From assembly GCF_963678635.1 (NCBI RefSeq), contig NC_087062.1, positions 34,746,052 to 34,810,051 of the forward strand: 64,000 bases of DNA, read 5' to 3'. This DNA comes from Symsagittifera roscoffensis (lineage: Eukaryota > Xenacoelomorpha > Acoela > Convolutidae). Below are positions 11,702-25,300 of the stretch, piece after piece. The position numbers and the translations under genes are program-made. The notes below the pieces were generated by a model. It was not told the DNA's origin. It searched no databases and was given only the letters and a program-made list of their open reading frames with translations. Within the stretch, counting starts at the first letter, position 1. Every line of letters begins with the position of its first letter.

Positions 11702-13690
11702 ACAACTACACCGTAGATCCGAAAGCCTCCGAAATAGACCAATCAACGTCCGCGTCCGGAGGGATAACTAAACCGCCAATCCGAAAGGCTCAGCAATAGA
11801 CCGATCACGTCCGCGTCCGGCGGGATACCTACACTGTCGATTCGAAAGGCTCAACAATAGACCGATCACCGTCCAGGTCTGGAGGGATAACTACAACGTA
11901 GATCCGTAAGGCTCAGCAATAGACTGATCACCGTCCGCATCCGGAGGGATACCTCAACCGTCAGTCTGAAAGGCTCAGCAATAGACCGATCACGTCTGCG
12001 TCCGGCGGGATACCTACACCGTCGATTCGAAAGGCTCAGCAATAGACCGATCACCGTCCAGGTCTGGAGGGATAACTACACCGTAGATCCGTACGACTCA
12101 GCAATAGACTGATCACCGTCCGGAGGGATAAATAAACCGTGGATACAAAATGCCCAGCAATAGACCGATCACCCTCCGCGTCCGGAGGGATACCTAAAAC
12201 CGTCGGTCAGAAACGCTCAGCAAAAGACCGATCACCGTCCGCGTCTGGAGGAATGACTCTAGCGTAGATCCGAAAGTCTCAGCAATAGACCGATTAGCGT
12301 CCGCGGCCGGGGGGATAACTAAACTGTCGCTCCGAAAAACTCAGCAATAAAACGATCACCGTCCGCGTCCTGAGGGATAGCTAAACCATGGATCCAAAAC
12401 TGTCAGAAAGAGACGGATCGCGTCCGCTTCCGAAGGGATCCGTCAGCCGTCGATCCGAAAGGCTCAGCAATAGACTGATCACCGTCCGCGTCCGGAGGGA
12501 TAACTAAACCGTCTATACGAAATGCTCAGCAATAGACTGATGGCCGTCCGCGTCCTGAGAGATACCTAAACCGTCGATCCGAAAGGCTCAGCAATAGACC
12601 GATCAGCGTCCGCGTCCGGAGGAATGACTAAACTGTCGCTCCGAAAAGCTCAGCATTGGACCGATCAACGTCCGCGTACGGAGGGATAACTCAACTGTCG
12701 CTCCGAAAAGCTCAACAATATAATAATCACCGTCCGCGTCCGGAGGGATACCTAAACCGTCGATCCGAAAGGCTCAGCAAAAGACCGATATCCGTCCGCG
12801 TCCGGAGGGTTACCTAAACCGTCGATCCGAAACGGTCAGCAAGAGACCGATCATGTCCGCTTCCGGTGCGATACCTAAGCCGTCGATCCGAAAAGCTCAG
12901 CAATAGAATGATCACCGTCCGCGTCCCGAGGGATAAGTAAACCGTCGATACAAAATGCTCAGCAAGAGACTGATGGCTGTGCGCGTCCGGAGGGATACCT
13001 AAACCGTCCGTCCGAAACGCTCAGCAAAAGATCGATCACGTCCTCGTCCGGAGGGATACCTAAACCATCGATTCGAAAAGCTCATCAATAGACCAATCAC
13101 CGTGCACGTCCGAGGTATAACTACACCGTAGATCCGAAAGTCTCAGCAAAAAACCGATCAATGTCCGCGTCCGGAGGGATAACTAAATCGTCGATCCGAA
13201 AGTCTCAGCAAAGGACCGATCAACGTCCGCGTCCGGAGGGATAAATAAACCGCCGATCCGAAAAGCTCAGCAATAGACCGTCATCGTCCGCTTCCGGAGG
13301 GGTACCTAAACCGTCAATCCGAAATGCTCAGCAAAAGACCGATCATCGTCCGCGTTCGGAGGGTTACCTAAACTGTCGATTCAAAACGGTCGGCAAGAGA
13401 CCGATCACGCCCGCTTCCGGTGAGATACCTAAGCCGTCAATCCGAAAAGCTCAACAATAGACTGATCACCGTCCGCGTCTGGAGGGATAATTAAAACGTA
13501 GATCCGAAAAGCTCAGCAATAGACCGTCATCGTCCGCGTCCGGAGGGATACCTAAACCGTCAATCCGAAATGCTCAGCAAAAGAACAATCACCGTCCGCT
13601 TCCGTAGGGATAACTAAACCGTCGATCCGAAAGTCTCAGCAGTAGACCTATCACGTCCGCGTCCGGAGGGATACCTAAACCGTTGATTCG
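11702..13690 (+). repeat. 2.2-kb HOR copy 2
   Basis: Second occurrence of the 2.16-kb unit. Nearly all of it lies inside duplicated segment A, whose left breakpoint (about 11,734) falls about 30 bp into it. It carries an extra three-monomer block near 11,950-12,130 that duplicates the TCCAGGTCTGGAGG / GCGGGATACCTACACC monomers. A third occurrence begins in segment B at 28,305. Homology to copy 1 fades near 13,690, where 19-monomer units begin. Confidence 0.82.
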
Positions 13691-13699
13691 AAATGCTCA

Positions 13700-16045
13700 T
13701 CAATAGACCGATCACCGTCCGCGTCCGAGGGATAACTACACCGTAGATCCGAAAGTAACAGCAATAGACCGATCAACGTCCGCGTCCGGAGATTAACTAA
13801 ACCCTCGATCCGAAAAGCTCAGCAAGAGACCGATCACAGTCCGCGTCCGGAGGGATACCTAAACCGTCGATCCGAAAGGCTCAGCATTAGACCGATCAAC
13901 GTCCGCGTCCGGAGGGATAACTAAACCCTCGATCCGAAAAGCTCAGCAAGAGACCGATCACAGTCCGCGTCCGGAGGGATACCTAAACCGTCGATCCGAA
14001 AGGCTCAGCATTAGACCGATCACCGTCCGCGACCGGAAGGTTACCTAAACCGACGATCCGAAACGGTCATCAAGATTTCGATCATGTCCGCGTCCGGAGG
14101 AATACGTAAACTGTCGATCCGAAAGGCTCAGCAATAGACCGATCACCGTCCGCGTCCGGAGGGATAACTAAACCGCCAATCCGAAAGGCTCAGCAATAGA
14201 CCGATCACCGTCCGCGTCCGGAAGGTTACCTAAACCGTCGATCCGAAACGGTCATCAAGATACCGATCATGTCCGCGTCCGGAGGGATACGTAAACCGTC
14301 GATCCGAAAAGCTCAACAAAAGACTGATCACCGTCCGCGTCCCGAGGGATAATTAAACCGCCAATTCAAAAGGTTCGGCAATAGACCGATCACCGTCCAC
14401 GTCCGGAGGGATAACTAAAACGTAGATCCGAAAAACTCAGCAATAGACCGTCATCGTCCGCGTTCGGAGGGATACCTAAACCGTCAATCCGAAATGCTCA
14501 GCAAAAGAACGATCACCGTCCGCGTCCGGAGGGATAACTAAACCGTCGATCCGAAAGTCTCACCAATAGACCTATCACGTCCGCGTCCGGAGGGATACCT
14601 AAACCGTCGATCCGAAACGGTCAGCAAAAGACCGATCACGTCCGCTTCCGGTGGGATACCTAAGCCGTCGATCCGAAAAGCTCAGCAATAGACTGATCAC
14701 CGTCCGCGTCCCGAGGGATAAGTAAACCGTCGATACAAAATGCTCAGCAAGAGACTGATGGCTGTGCGCGTCCGGAGGGATACCTAAACCGTCCGTCCGA
14801 AACGCTCAGCAAAAGACCGATCACGTCCTCGTCCGGAGGGATAACTAAACCATCGATTCGAAAAACTCATCAATAGACCAATCACCGTCCGCGTCCGAGG
14901 GATAACTACACCGTATATCCGAAAGTAACAGCAATAGACCGGTCAACGTCCGCGTCCGGAGGGATAACTAAACCCTCGATCCGAAAAGTTCAGCAAGAGA
15001 CCGATCACAGTCCGCGTCCGGAGGGATACCTAAACCGTCGATCCGAAAGGCTCAGCATTAGACCGATCAACGTCCGCGTCCGGAGGGATAACTAAACCCT
15101 CGATCCGAAAAGCTCAGCAAGAGACCGATCACAGTCCGCGTCCGGAGGGATACCTAAACCGTCGATCCGAAAGGCTCAGCATTAGACCGATCACCGTCCG
15201 CGACCGGAAGGTTACCTAAACCGACGATCCGAAACGGTCATCAAGATTTCGATCATGTCCGCGTCCGGAGGGATACGTAAACTGTCGATCCGAAAGGCTC
15301 AGCAATAGACCGATCACCGTCCGCGTCCGGAGGGATAACTAAACCGCCAATCCGAAAGGCTCAGCAATAGACCGATCACAGTCCGCGTCCGGAAGGTTAC
15401 CTAAACCGTCGATCCGAAACGGTCATCAAGATACCGATCTTGTCCGCGTCCGGAGGGATACGTAAACCGTCGATCCGAAAAGCTCAACAAAAGACTGATC
15501 ACCGTCCGCGTCCCGAGGGATAATTAAACCGCCAATTCAAAAAGTTCGGCAATAGACCGATCACCGTCCACGTCCGGAGGGATAACTAAAACGTAGATCC
15601 GAAAAACTCAGCAATAGACCGTCATCGTCCGCGTTCGGAGGGATACCTAAACCGTCAATCCGAAATGCTCAGCAAAAGAACGATCACCGTCCGCGTCCGG
15701 AGGGATAACTAAACCGTCGATCCGAAAGTCTCAGCAATAGACCTATCACGTCCGCGTCCGGAGGGATACCTAAACCGTCGATCCGAAACGATCAGCAAGA
15801 GACCGATCACGTCCGCTTCCGGTGGGATACCTAAGCCGTCGATCCGAAAAGCTCAGCAATAGACTGATCACCGTCCGCGTCCCGAGGGATAAGTAAACCG
15901 TCGATACAAAATGCTCAGCAAGAGACTGATGGCTGTGCGCGTCCGGAGGGATACCTAAACCGTCCGTCCGAAACGCTCAGCAAAAGACCGATCACGTCCT
16001 CGTCCGGAGGGATACCTAAACCATCGATTCGAAAAACTCATCAAT
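13700..16045 (+). repeat. 1,171-bp HOR (19 monomers), two copies in A
   Basis: GAAAGTAACAGC at 13,751 and 14,921 and CAAGATTTCGATCATG at 14,071 and 15,242 define a 1,170-1,171-bp period. Each unit carries a doubled two-monomer motif, AACCCTCGATCC followed by CACAGTCCGCGTCC. Copies differ in a few substitutions and in which monomer follows ACTCATCAATAGACC. Segment B holds related units at 30,322, 31,450 and 32,554 plus a remnant without GAAAGTAAC near 33,828, so copy number differs between A and B. Confidence 0.85.
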
Positions 16046-16420
16046 AGACCAATCACCGTGCACGTCCGAGGGATAACTACACCGTAGATCCGAAAGTCTC
16101 AGCAATAAACCGATCAACGTCCGCGTCCGGAAGGATAACTAAATTGTCGATCCGAAAGTCTCAGCAAAGGACCGATCAACGTCCGCGTCTGGAGGGATAA
16201 TTAAACCGCCGATCCGAAAAGCTCAGCAATAGACCGTCATCGTCCGCTTCCGGAGGGGTACCTAAACCGTCAATCCGAAATGCTCAGCAAAAGACCGATC
16301 ATCTTCCGCGTTCGGAGGGTTACCTAAACTGTCGATCCGAAAAGCTCAACAATAGACTGATCACCCTCCACGTCCGGAGGAACAACTAAAACGTAGATCC
16401 GAAAAGCTCAGCAATAGACC

Positions 16421-18452
16421 GTCATCGTCCGCGTCCGGAGGGATACCTAAACCGTCAATCCGAAATGCTCAGCAAAAGAACAATCACCGTCAGCGTCCGG
16501 AGGGATAACTAAACCGTTGATCCGAAAGTCTCAGCAATAGACCTATCACGTCCGCGTCCGGAGGGATACCTAAACCGTCAATTCGAAATGCTCATCAATA
16601 GACCGATCACCGTCCGCGTCCGAGGGACAACTACACCGTAGATCCGAAAGTATCAGCAATAGACCGATCAACGTCCGCGTCCGGGGGGATAACTAAACCC
16701 TCGATCCGAAAAGCTCAGCAAGAGACCGATCACAGTCCGCGTCCGGAGGGATAACTAAAACGTAGATCCGAAAAACTCAGCAATAGACCATCATCGTCCG
16801 CGTCCGGAGGGATACGTAAACTGTCGATCCGAAAGGCTCAGCAATAGACCGATCACCGTCCGCGTCCGGAGGGATAACTAAACCGCCAATCCGAAAGGTT
16901 CGGCAATAGACCGATCACCGTCCACGTCCGGAGGGATAACTAAAACGTAGATCCGAAAAACTCAGCAATAGACCATCATCGTCCGCGTCCGGAGGGATAC
17001 GTAAACTGTCGATCCGAAAGGCTCAGCAATAGACCGATCACCGTCCGCGTCCGGAGGGATAACTAAACCGCCAATCCGAAAGGTTCGGCAATAGACCGAT
17101 CACCGTCCACGTCCGGAGGGATAACTAAAACGTAGATCCGAAAAACTCAGCAATAGACCGTCATCGTCCGCGTCCGGAGGGATACCTAAACCGTCAATCC
17201 GAAATGCTCAGCAAAAGAACAATCACCGTCAGCGTCCGGAGGGATAACTAAACCGCTGATCCGAAAGTCTCAGCAATAGACCTATCACGTCCGCGTCCGG
17301 AGGGATACCTAAACCGTCAATTCGAAATGCTCATCAATAGACCGATCACCGTCCGCGTCCGAGGGACAACTACACCGTAGATCCGAAAGTATCAGCAATA
17401 GACCGATCAACGTCCGCGTCCGGGGGGATAACTAAACCCTCGATCCGAAAAGCTCAGCAAGAGACCGATCACAGTCCGCGTCCGGAGGGATAACTAAAAC
17501 GTAGATCCGAAAAACTCAGCAATAGACCATCATCGTCCGCGTCCGGAGGGATACGTAAACTGTCGATCCGAAAGGCTCAGCAATAGACCGATCACCGTCC
17601 GCGTCCGGAGGGATAACTAAACCGCCAATCCGAAAGGTTCGGCAATAGACCGATCACCGTCCACGTCCGGAGGGATAACTAAAACGTAGATCCGAAAAAC
17701 TCAGCAATAGACCATCATCGTCCGCGTCCGGAGGGATACGTAAACTGTCGATCCGAAAGGCTCAGCAATAGACCGATCACCGTCCGCGTCCGGAGGGATA
17801 ACTAAACCGCCAATCCGAAAGGTTCGGCAATAGACCGATCACCGTCCACGTCCGGAGGGATAACTAAAACGTAGATCCGAAAAACTCAGCAATAGACCGT
17901 CATCGTCCGCGTCCGGAGGGATACCTAAACCGTCAATCCGAAATGCTCAGCAAAAGAACAATCACCGTCAGCGTCCGGAGGGATAACTAAACCGCTGATC
18001 CGAAAGTCTCAGCAATAGACCTATCACGTCCGCGTCCGGAGGGATACCTAAACCGTCAATTCGAAATGCTCATCAATAGACCGATCACCGTCCGCGTCCG
18101 AGGGACAACTACACCGTAGATCCGAAAGTATCAGCAATAGACCGATCAACGTCCGCGTCCGGGGGGATAACTAAACCCTCGATCCGAAAAGCTCAGCAAG
18201 AGACCGATCACAGTCCGCGTCCGGAGGGATAACTAAAACGTAGATCCGAAAAACTCAGCAATAGACCATCATCGTCCGCGTCCGGAGGGATACGTAAACT
18301 GTCGATCCGAAAGGCTCAGCAATAGACCGATCACCGTCCGCGTCCGGAGGGATAACTAAACCGCCAATCCGAAAGGTTCGGCAATAGACCGATCACCGTC
18401 CACGTCCGGAGGGATAACTAAAACGTAGATCCGAAAAACTCAGCAATAGACC
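16421..18452 (+). repeat. 739-bp HOR (12 monomers), ~2.75 copies, A only
   Basis: GTCATCGTCCGCGTCC phase marks at 16,421, 17,160 and 17,899 are exactly 739 bp apart. The next, at 18,453, follows after only 554 bp. Within each full unit a three-monomer block (CAATAGACCATCATCG) is doubled 185 bp apart (16,781/16,966 and 17,520/17,705); the last partial unit has it once (18,259). Segment B has a single occurrence at 35,705, so the array expanded after the A/B duplication or contracted in B. The first unit has ACCGTTGATCC as in B (near 35,438), while units 2 and 3 share ACCGCTGATCC. This suggests unit 3 was copied from a unit already carrying the T-to-C change. Confidence 0.9.
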
Positions 18453-18573
18453 GTCATCGTCCGCGTCCGGAGGGATACCTAAACCGTCAATCCGAAATGC
18501 TCAGCAAAAGAACGATCACCGTCCGCGTCCGGAGGGATAACTAAACCGTCGATCCGAAAGTCTCAGCAATAGA

Positions 18574-19807
18574 CCTATCACGTCCGCATCCGGAGGGATA
18601 CCCAAACCGTCTATTCGAAATGCTAACCAAAAGACCGATCACCGTCCGAGTCCGAGGGATAACTACACCGTAGATCCGAAAGTATCAACAATAGACCGAT
18701 CAACGTCCGCGTCCGGAGGGATACCCAAACCGTCGGTCGGAAACGCTCAGCAAAAGACCGATCACCTTTCGCGTCCTGAGGGATACCTAAACCGTCGATC
18801 CGAAAGGCTCAGCACTAGACCGATCACCGTACGCGACCGGAAGGTTACCTAAACCGTCGATCCGAAACGGTCATCAAGATTTCGATCATGTCCGCGTCCG
18901 GAGGGATACGTAAACCGTCGATCCGAAAAACTCAACAAAAGACTGATCACCGTCCGCGTCCCGAGGGATAATTAAACCGCCAATCCAAAAGGTTCGGCAA
19001 TAGACCGATCACCGTCCACGTCCGGAGGGATAACTACACCGTAGATCCGAAAGTATCAGCAATAGACCGATCAACGTCCGCGTCCGGAGGGATAACTAAA
19101 CCGTCGATCCGAAAAGCTCAGCAAAAGACCAATCAAAGTCCGCATCCGGAGGGATACCTAAACTGTCGATCCGAAAGGTTCAGCAATTGACCTATCACGT
19201 CCGCATCCGGAGGGATACCCAAACCGTCTATTCGAAATGCTAACCAAAAGACCGATCACCGTCCGAGTCCGAGGGATAACTACACCGTAGATCCGAAAGT
19301 ATCAGCAATAGACCGATCAACGTCCGCGTCCGGAGGGATACCCAAACCGTCGGTCGGAAACGCTCAGCAAAAGACCGATCACCTTTCGCGTCCTGAGGGA
19401 TACCTAAACCGTCGATCCGAAAGGCTCAGCACTAGACCGATCACCGTACGCGACCGGAAGGTTACCTAAACCGTCGATCCGAAACGGTCATCAAGATTTC
19501 GATCATGTCCGCGTCCGGAGGGATACGTAAACCGTCGATCCGAAAAACTCAACAAAAGACTGATCACCGTCCGCGTCCCGAGGGATAATTAAACCGCCAA
19601 TCCAAAAGGTTCGGCAATAGACCGATCACCGTCCACGTCCGGAGGGATAACTACACCGTAGATCCGAAAGTATCAGCAATAGACCGATCAACGTCCGCGT
19701 CCGGAGGGATAACTAAACCGTCGATCCGAAAAGCTCAGCAAAAGACCAATCAAAGTCCGCGTCCGGAAGGTTACCTAAACTGTCGATCCGAAACGGTCAT
19801 CAAGATA
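18574..19807 (+). repeat. 617-bp HOR (10 monomers), two copies, A only
   Basis: CCTATCACGTCCGCATCC occurs at 18,574 and 19,191, and ATACCCAAACCGTCGG at 18,721 and 19,338, both 617 bp apart. The first junction is at CAATTGACCTATC near 19,185; the corresponding place in B (near 36,632) continues as CAATTGACCGATC. At the end of the second copy, about 19,750, A lacks one 62-bp monomer present in B. Segment B has this unit once, near 36,019-36,640. Confidence 0.85.
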
Positions 19808-21842
19808 CCGATCATGTCCGCGTCCGGAGGGATACGTAAACCGTCGATCCGAAAGGCTCAGCAATAGCCCGATCACCGTCCGCGTCCGGAGGGATAACTA
19901 AACTGACAATCCGAAAGGCTCAGCAATAGACCGATCATCGTCCGCGTCCGGAAGGTTACCTAAACCGTCGATCCGAAACGGTCATCAAGATACCGATCAT
20001 GTCCGCGTCCGGAGGGATACGTAAACCGTCGATCCGAAAGGCTCAGCAATAGACCGATCACCGTCCGCGTCCGGAGGGATAACTAAACAGCCAATCGGAA
20101 AGGCTCAGCAATAGACGGATCACCGTACGCTCTCGGAAGGATACCTAAGCCGCTAGTTTGAAAGGCTCAGCAATAGAACGATCACGTCCGCGTCCGGCGG
20201 GTTACCTAAACCGTCGATTCGAAAGGCTCAGCAGTAGACCGATCACCGTCCAGGTCTGGAGGGATAACTACACCTTTAAATCCGAAAAGCTCAGCAAGAG
20301 ATCGATCACAGTCCGCGTCCGGAGGGATACCTAAACTCTCGATCCGAAAGGCTCAGCAATAGTTCGAACATCGTCCGCGTCCGGAAGGTTACCTAAACCG
20401 TCGATCCGAAACGGTCATCAAGATACCGATCATGTCCGCGTCCGGAGGGATACGTAAACCGTCGATCCGAAAGGCTCGGCATTAGACCTATCACCGTCCG
20501 CGTCCGGAGGGATAACTAAACCGCCAATCCGAAAGGCTCAGCAATAGACCGATCACCGTACGCTCTCGGAGGGATACCTAAGCCGCCAGTCTGAAAGGCT
20601 CAGCAATAGAACGATCACGTCCGCGTCCGGCGGGATACCTAAACCGTCGATTCTAAAGGCTCAGCAATAGACCGATCACCGTCCAGGTCTGGTGGGATAA
20701 CTACACCGTAGATCCGTAAGGCTCAGCAATAGACTGATCACCTTCCGCATCCGGAGGGATAACTAAACCGTCGATACGAAATGCTCAGCAATAGACCGAT
20801 CACCCTCCGCGTCCGGAGGGATACCTAAACCGTCGGTCAGAAACGCTCAGCAAAAGACCGATCACCTTGCGCGTCCGGAGGAATGACTCTAGCGTAGATC
20901 GGAGAGTCTCAGCAATAGAACGATCAACGTCCGCGTCCGGAGGGATAACTAAACTGTCGCTCCGAAAAGCTCAGCAGTAAAACGATCACCGTCCGCGCCC
21001 GGAGGTATACCTAAACAATGGATCCAAAACTGTCAGCAAGAGACCGATTGCGTCCGCTTCCGAAGGGATCCCTCAGCCGTCGATCCGAAAGGCTCAGCAA
21101 CAGACTGATCACCGTCCGCGTCCGGAGGGACAACTAAACCGTCGATACGAAATGCTCAACAATAGACTGATGGCCGTCCGCGTCCTGAGGGATACCTAAA
21201 CCGTCGATCCGAAAGGCTCAATAACTGACCGATCAGCGTCCGCGTCCGGAGGAATGACTAAACTGTCGCTCCGAAAAGCTCAGAAAAAAACCGATCATTG
21301 TCCGCGTCCGGAGGGATAGCTAAACTGTCGATCCGAAAAGCTCAGCAATAAAACAATCACCGTCCGCGTCCGGAGGGATACCTAAACCGTCGATCCGAAC
21401 GGCTCAACAAAAGACCGATATCCGTCCGCGTCCGGAGGGTTACCTAAACCGTCGATCCGAAACGGTCAGCAAGAGACCGATCACGTCCGCTTCCGGTGGG
21501 ATACCTAAGCCGTCGATCCGAAAAGCACAGCAATAGACTGATCACCGTCCGCGTCCCGAGGGATAAGTAAACCGTCGATACGAAATGCTCAGCAAGAGAC
21601 TGATGGCTGTGCGCGTCCGGAAGGTTACCTAAACCGTCGATCCGAAACGGTCATCAAGATACCGATCATGTCCGCGTCCGGAGGGATACCTAATCCGTCA
21701 ATCCGAAAGGCTCAACAAAAGACCGATATCCGTCTGCGTCCGGAGGGTTACCTAAACCGTCGATCCGAAACGGTCAGCAAGAGACCGATCACGTCCTCGT
21801 CCGGAGGGATACCTAAACCATCGATTCAAAAGGCTCATCAAT
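19808..21842 (+). repeat. Satellite segment with 3.33-kb long-range partner
   Basis: The part from about 20,640 to 21,660 matches about 23,970-24,990 at a constant offset of 3,329 bp (CTCTAGCGTAG at 20,887 and 24,216; GATGGCTGTG at 21,602 and 24,931). It carries the CTCTAGCG, GTCGCTCCGAAAA and GATCCCTCAGCC monomers of the 2.16-kb unit, so it is a third version of that unit embedded in other monomers. Segment B shows the same arrangement, with CTCTAGCGTAG at 37,778 and 41,106. No other feature is visible. Confidence 0.8.
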
Positions 21843-22334
21843 AGACCTATCACGTCCGCGTACGGAGGGATACCTAAACCGTCGATTCAAAATTCTCATC
21901 AATAGATCGATCACCGTCCGGGTCCGATGGAGAACTACACCGTAGATCCGAAAGTATCAGCAATAGACCGATCAACGTCCGCGTCCGGAGGGATAACTAA
22001 ACCGTCGATCCGAAAAGCTCAGCAAAAGAACGATCACCGTTCGCGTCCGGAGGGATAACTAAACCGTCGATCCGAAAGTCTCATCAATAGACCTATCACG
22101 TCCGCGTCCGGAGGGATACCTAAACCGTCGATTCAAAATTCTCATCAATAGATCGATCACCGTCCGGGTCCGATGGAGAACTACACCGTAGATCCGAAAG
22201 TATCAGCAATAGACCGATCAACGTCCGCGTCCGGAGGGATAACTAAACCGTCGATCCGAAAAGCTCAGCAAGAGACCGATCACAGTCCGCGTCCGGAGGG
22301 ATACATAAACTGTCGATCCGAAAGGCTCAGCAAT
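21843..22334 (+). repeat. 246-bp (4-monomer) duplication, A only
   Basis: AGACCTATCACGTCCGCGT begins at 21,843 and again at 22,089, 246 bp apart, followed in both by TCGATTCAAAATTCTCATC and GGGTCCGATGGAGAACTAC. Segment B has one copy (near 38,917), preceded by other monomers (GCACGTCCGAGGGATAATTAC near 38,748). This is therefore a site where the A and B copies have been remodelled separately. Confidence 0.8.
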
Positions 22335-25300
22335 AGACCGATCACCGTCCGCGACCGGAAGGTTACCTAAACCGTCGATCCGAAACGGTCATCAAGATAC
22401 CGATCATGTCCCAGTCCGGAGGGATACGTAAACCGTCGATCCGAAAGGCTCAGCAATAAACCGATCACCGTCCGCGTCCGAAGGGATAACTAAACCGCCA
22501 ATCCGAAAGGCTCAGCAATTGACCGATCACCGTACGCTCTCGGAGGGATATCTAAGCCGCCAGTCTGAAAGGCTCAGCAATAGAAAGATCACGTCCTTGT
22601 CCGGCGGGATACCTAAGCCGTCGATTCGAAAGGCTCAGCAATGGACCGATCACCGTCCAGGTCTGGAGGGATAACTACACCGTGTATCCGAAAAGCTCAG
22701 CAAGAGACCGATCACAGTCCGCCACCGGAGGGATACCTAAACTGTCGATCCGAAAGGCTCAACAATATACCGATCACCGTCCGCTTCCGGAAGGTTACCT
22801 AAACCGTCGATCCGAAACGGTCAGCAAGATACCGATCATGTCCGCGTCCGGAGGGATACCTAAACCGTCGATTCGAAAGGCTCAACAAAAGACCGATGTC
22901 CTTCCGCGTCCGGAGGATTACCTAAAACGTCTCTCCGAAACGGTCAGCAAGAGACCGATCACGTCCTCGTCCGGAGGGATACCTAAACCATCGATTCAAA
23001 AGGCTCATCAATAGACCGATCACCGTGCACGTCCGAGGGATAATTACACCGTCAATCCAAAATGCTCAGCAATAGACCGTCATCGTCCGCGTCCGGAGGG
23101 ATACCTAAACCGTCAATCCGAAATGCTCAGCAAAAGAACGATCACCGTCCGCGCCGGAGGGATAACTAAACCGTCGATCCGAAAAGCACAGCAAGAGACC
23201 GATCACAGTCCGCGTCCGGATGGATACATAAACTGTCGATCCGAAAGGCTCAGCAATAGACCGATCACCGTCCGCGACCGGAAGGTTACCTAAACCGTCG
23301 ATCCGAAACGGTCATCAAGATACCGATCATGTCCGCGTCCGGAGGGATACGTAAACCGTCGATCCGAAAGGCTCAGCAATAGACCGATCACCGTCCGCGT
23401 CCGGAGGGATAACTAAACCGCCAATAAGAAAGGCTCAGCAATTGACCGATCACCGTCCGCGTCCGGAAGGTTACCTAAACCGTCGATCCGAAACGGTCAT
23501 CAAGATACCGATCATGTCCGCGTCCGGAGGGATACGTAAACCGTCGATCCGAAAGGCTCAGCAATAGACCGATCACCGTCTGCGTCTGGAGGGATAACTA
23601 AACCGCCAATCCGAAAGGCTCAGCAATAGACCGATCACCGTACGCTCTCGGAGGGATACCTAAGCCGCCAGTCTGAAAGGCTCAGCAATAGAAAGATCAC
23701 GTCCGCGTCCGGCGGGATACCTAAACAGTCGATTCGAAAGGCTCAGCAATAGACCGATCAGCGTCCAGGTCTGGAGGGATAACTACACCGTAGATCCGAA
23801 AAGCTCAGCAAGAGACCGATCACAGTCCGCCACCGGAGGGATACGTAAACCGTCGATCCGAAAGGCTCAGCAATAGACCGATCACCCTCCGCGTCCGGAG
23901 GGATAACTAAACCGCCAATCCGAAAGGCTCAGCAATAGACCGATCACCGTACGCTCTCGGAGGGATACCTAAGCCGCCAGTCTGAAAGGCTCAGCAATAG
24001 AACGATCAAGTCAGCGTTCGGCGGGATAACTACACCGTAGATCCGTAAGGCTCACCAACAGACTGATCACCGTCCGCATCCGGAGGAATAACTAAACCGT
24101 CGATACGAAATGCGCAGCAATAGACCTATCACCCTCTGCGTCCGGAGGGATACCTAAACGGTCAATCAGAAACGCTCAGCAAAAGACCGATCACCGTCCG
24201 CGTCCGGAGGAATGACTCTAGCGTAGATCCGAAAGTCTCAGCATTAGACCGATCAACGTCCGCGTCCGGAGGGATAACTAAACTGTCGCTCCAAAAAGCT
24301 CAGCAGTAAAACGATCACGTCCGCGTCCGGAGGTATACCTAAACCATGGATCCAAAACTGTCAGCAAGGGACCGATCGCGTCCGCTTTCGAAGGGATCCC
24401 TCAGCCATCGATCCGAAAAGCTCAGCTACAGACTGATCACCGTCCGCGTCCGGAGGGATAACTAAACTGTCGATACGAAATAATCAGCAATAGACTGATG
24501 GCCGTCCGCGTCCTGAGGGATACCTAAACCGTCGATCCGAAAGGCTCAGCAATAGACCGATCAGCGTCCGCGTCCGGAGAAATTTACTAAACTGTCGCTC
24601 CGAAAACCTCAGCAATAGACCGATACACATGCGCGTCCGGAGGGATAACTAAACTGTCGCTCCGAAAAACTCAGCAATAAAACAACCACCGTCCGCGTCC
24701 GGAGGGACACCTAAACCGTCGATCCGAAAGGCTCAACAAAAGACCGATATCCGTCCGCGTCCGGAGGGTTACCTAAACCGTCGATCCGAAACGGTCAGCA
24801 AGAGACCGAATACGTCCGCTTCCGGTTGGATACCTAAGCCGTCGATCCGAAAAGCTCAGCGATAGACTGATCACCGTCCGCGTCCCGAGGGATAAGTAAG
24901 CCGTCGATACGAAATGCTCAGCAAGAGACTGATGGCTGTGCGCGTCCGGAAGGATACCTAAGCGGTCCGTCCGAAACGCTCAGCAAAAGACCGATCACGT
25001 CCTCGTCCGGAGGGATACCAAAACCATCGATTCAAAAGGCTCATCAATAGACCGATCACCGTGCACTTCCGAGGGAAAACTACACCGTAGATCAGAAAGT
25101 CTCAGCAAGAGACCAATCAACGTCTGCGCCCGTAGGGATACCTAAACCGTCAATCCGAAATGCTCAGCAAAAGACCGACCACCGTCCGCGTTCGGAGGGT
25201 TACCTAAACTGTCGATCCGAAAAGCTCAGCAATAGACCGTCATCGTCCGCTTCCGGAGGGATACCTAAACCGTCAATCCGAAATGCTCAGCATAAGACTG

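Noticed and set aside
11866-12054. Minus-strand 62-codon frame, repeated almost exactly at 28,437-28,625
   Set aside because: Its recurrence comes from the A/B duplication (offset 16,571) and its length from three 62-bp monomers (186 bp). Apparent conservation is that of the DNA repeat, not of a protein.
22682-23014. A 110-codon plus-strand open frame with repeated PKLSIRKAQQ-like peptides
   Set aside because: It is a plain translation of five or so satellite monomers in rotating frames. There is no unique sequence, no start context, and related monomers elsewhere are closed by TAG or TAA.
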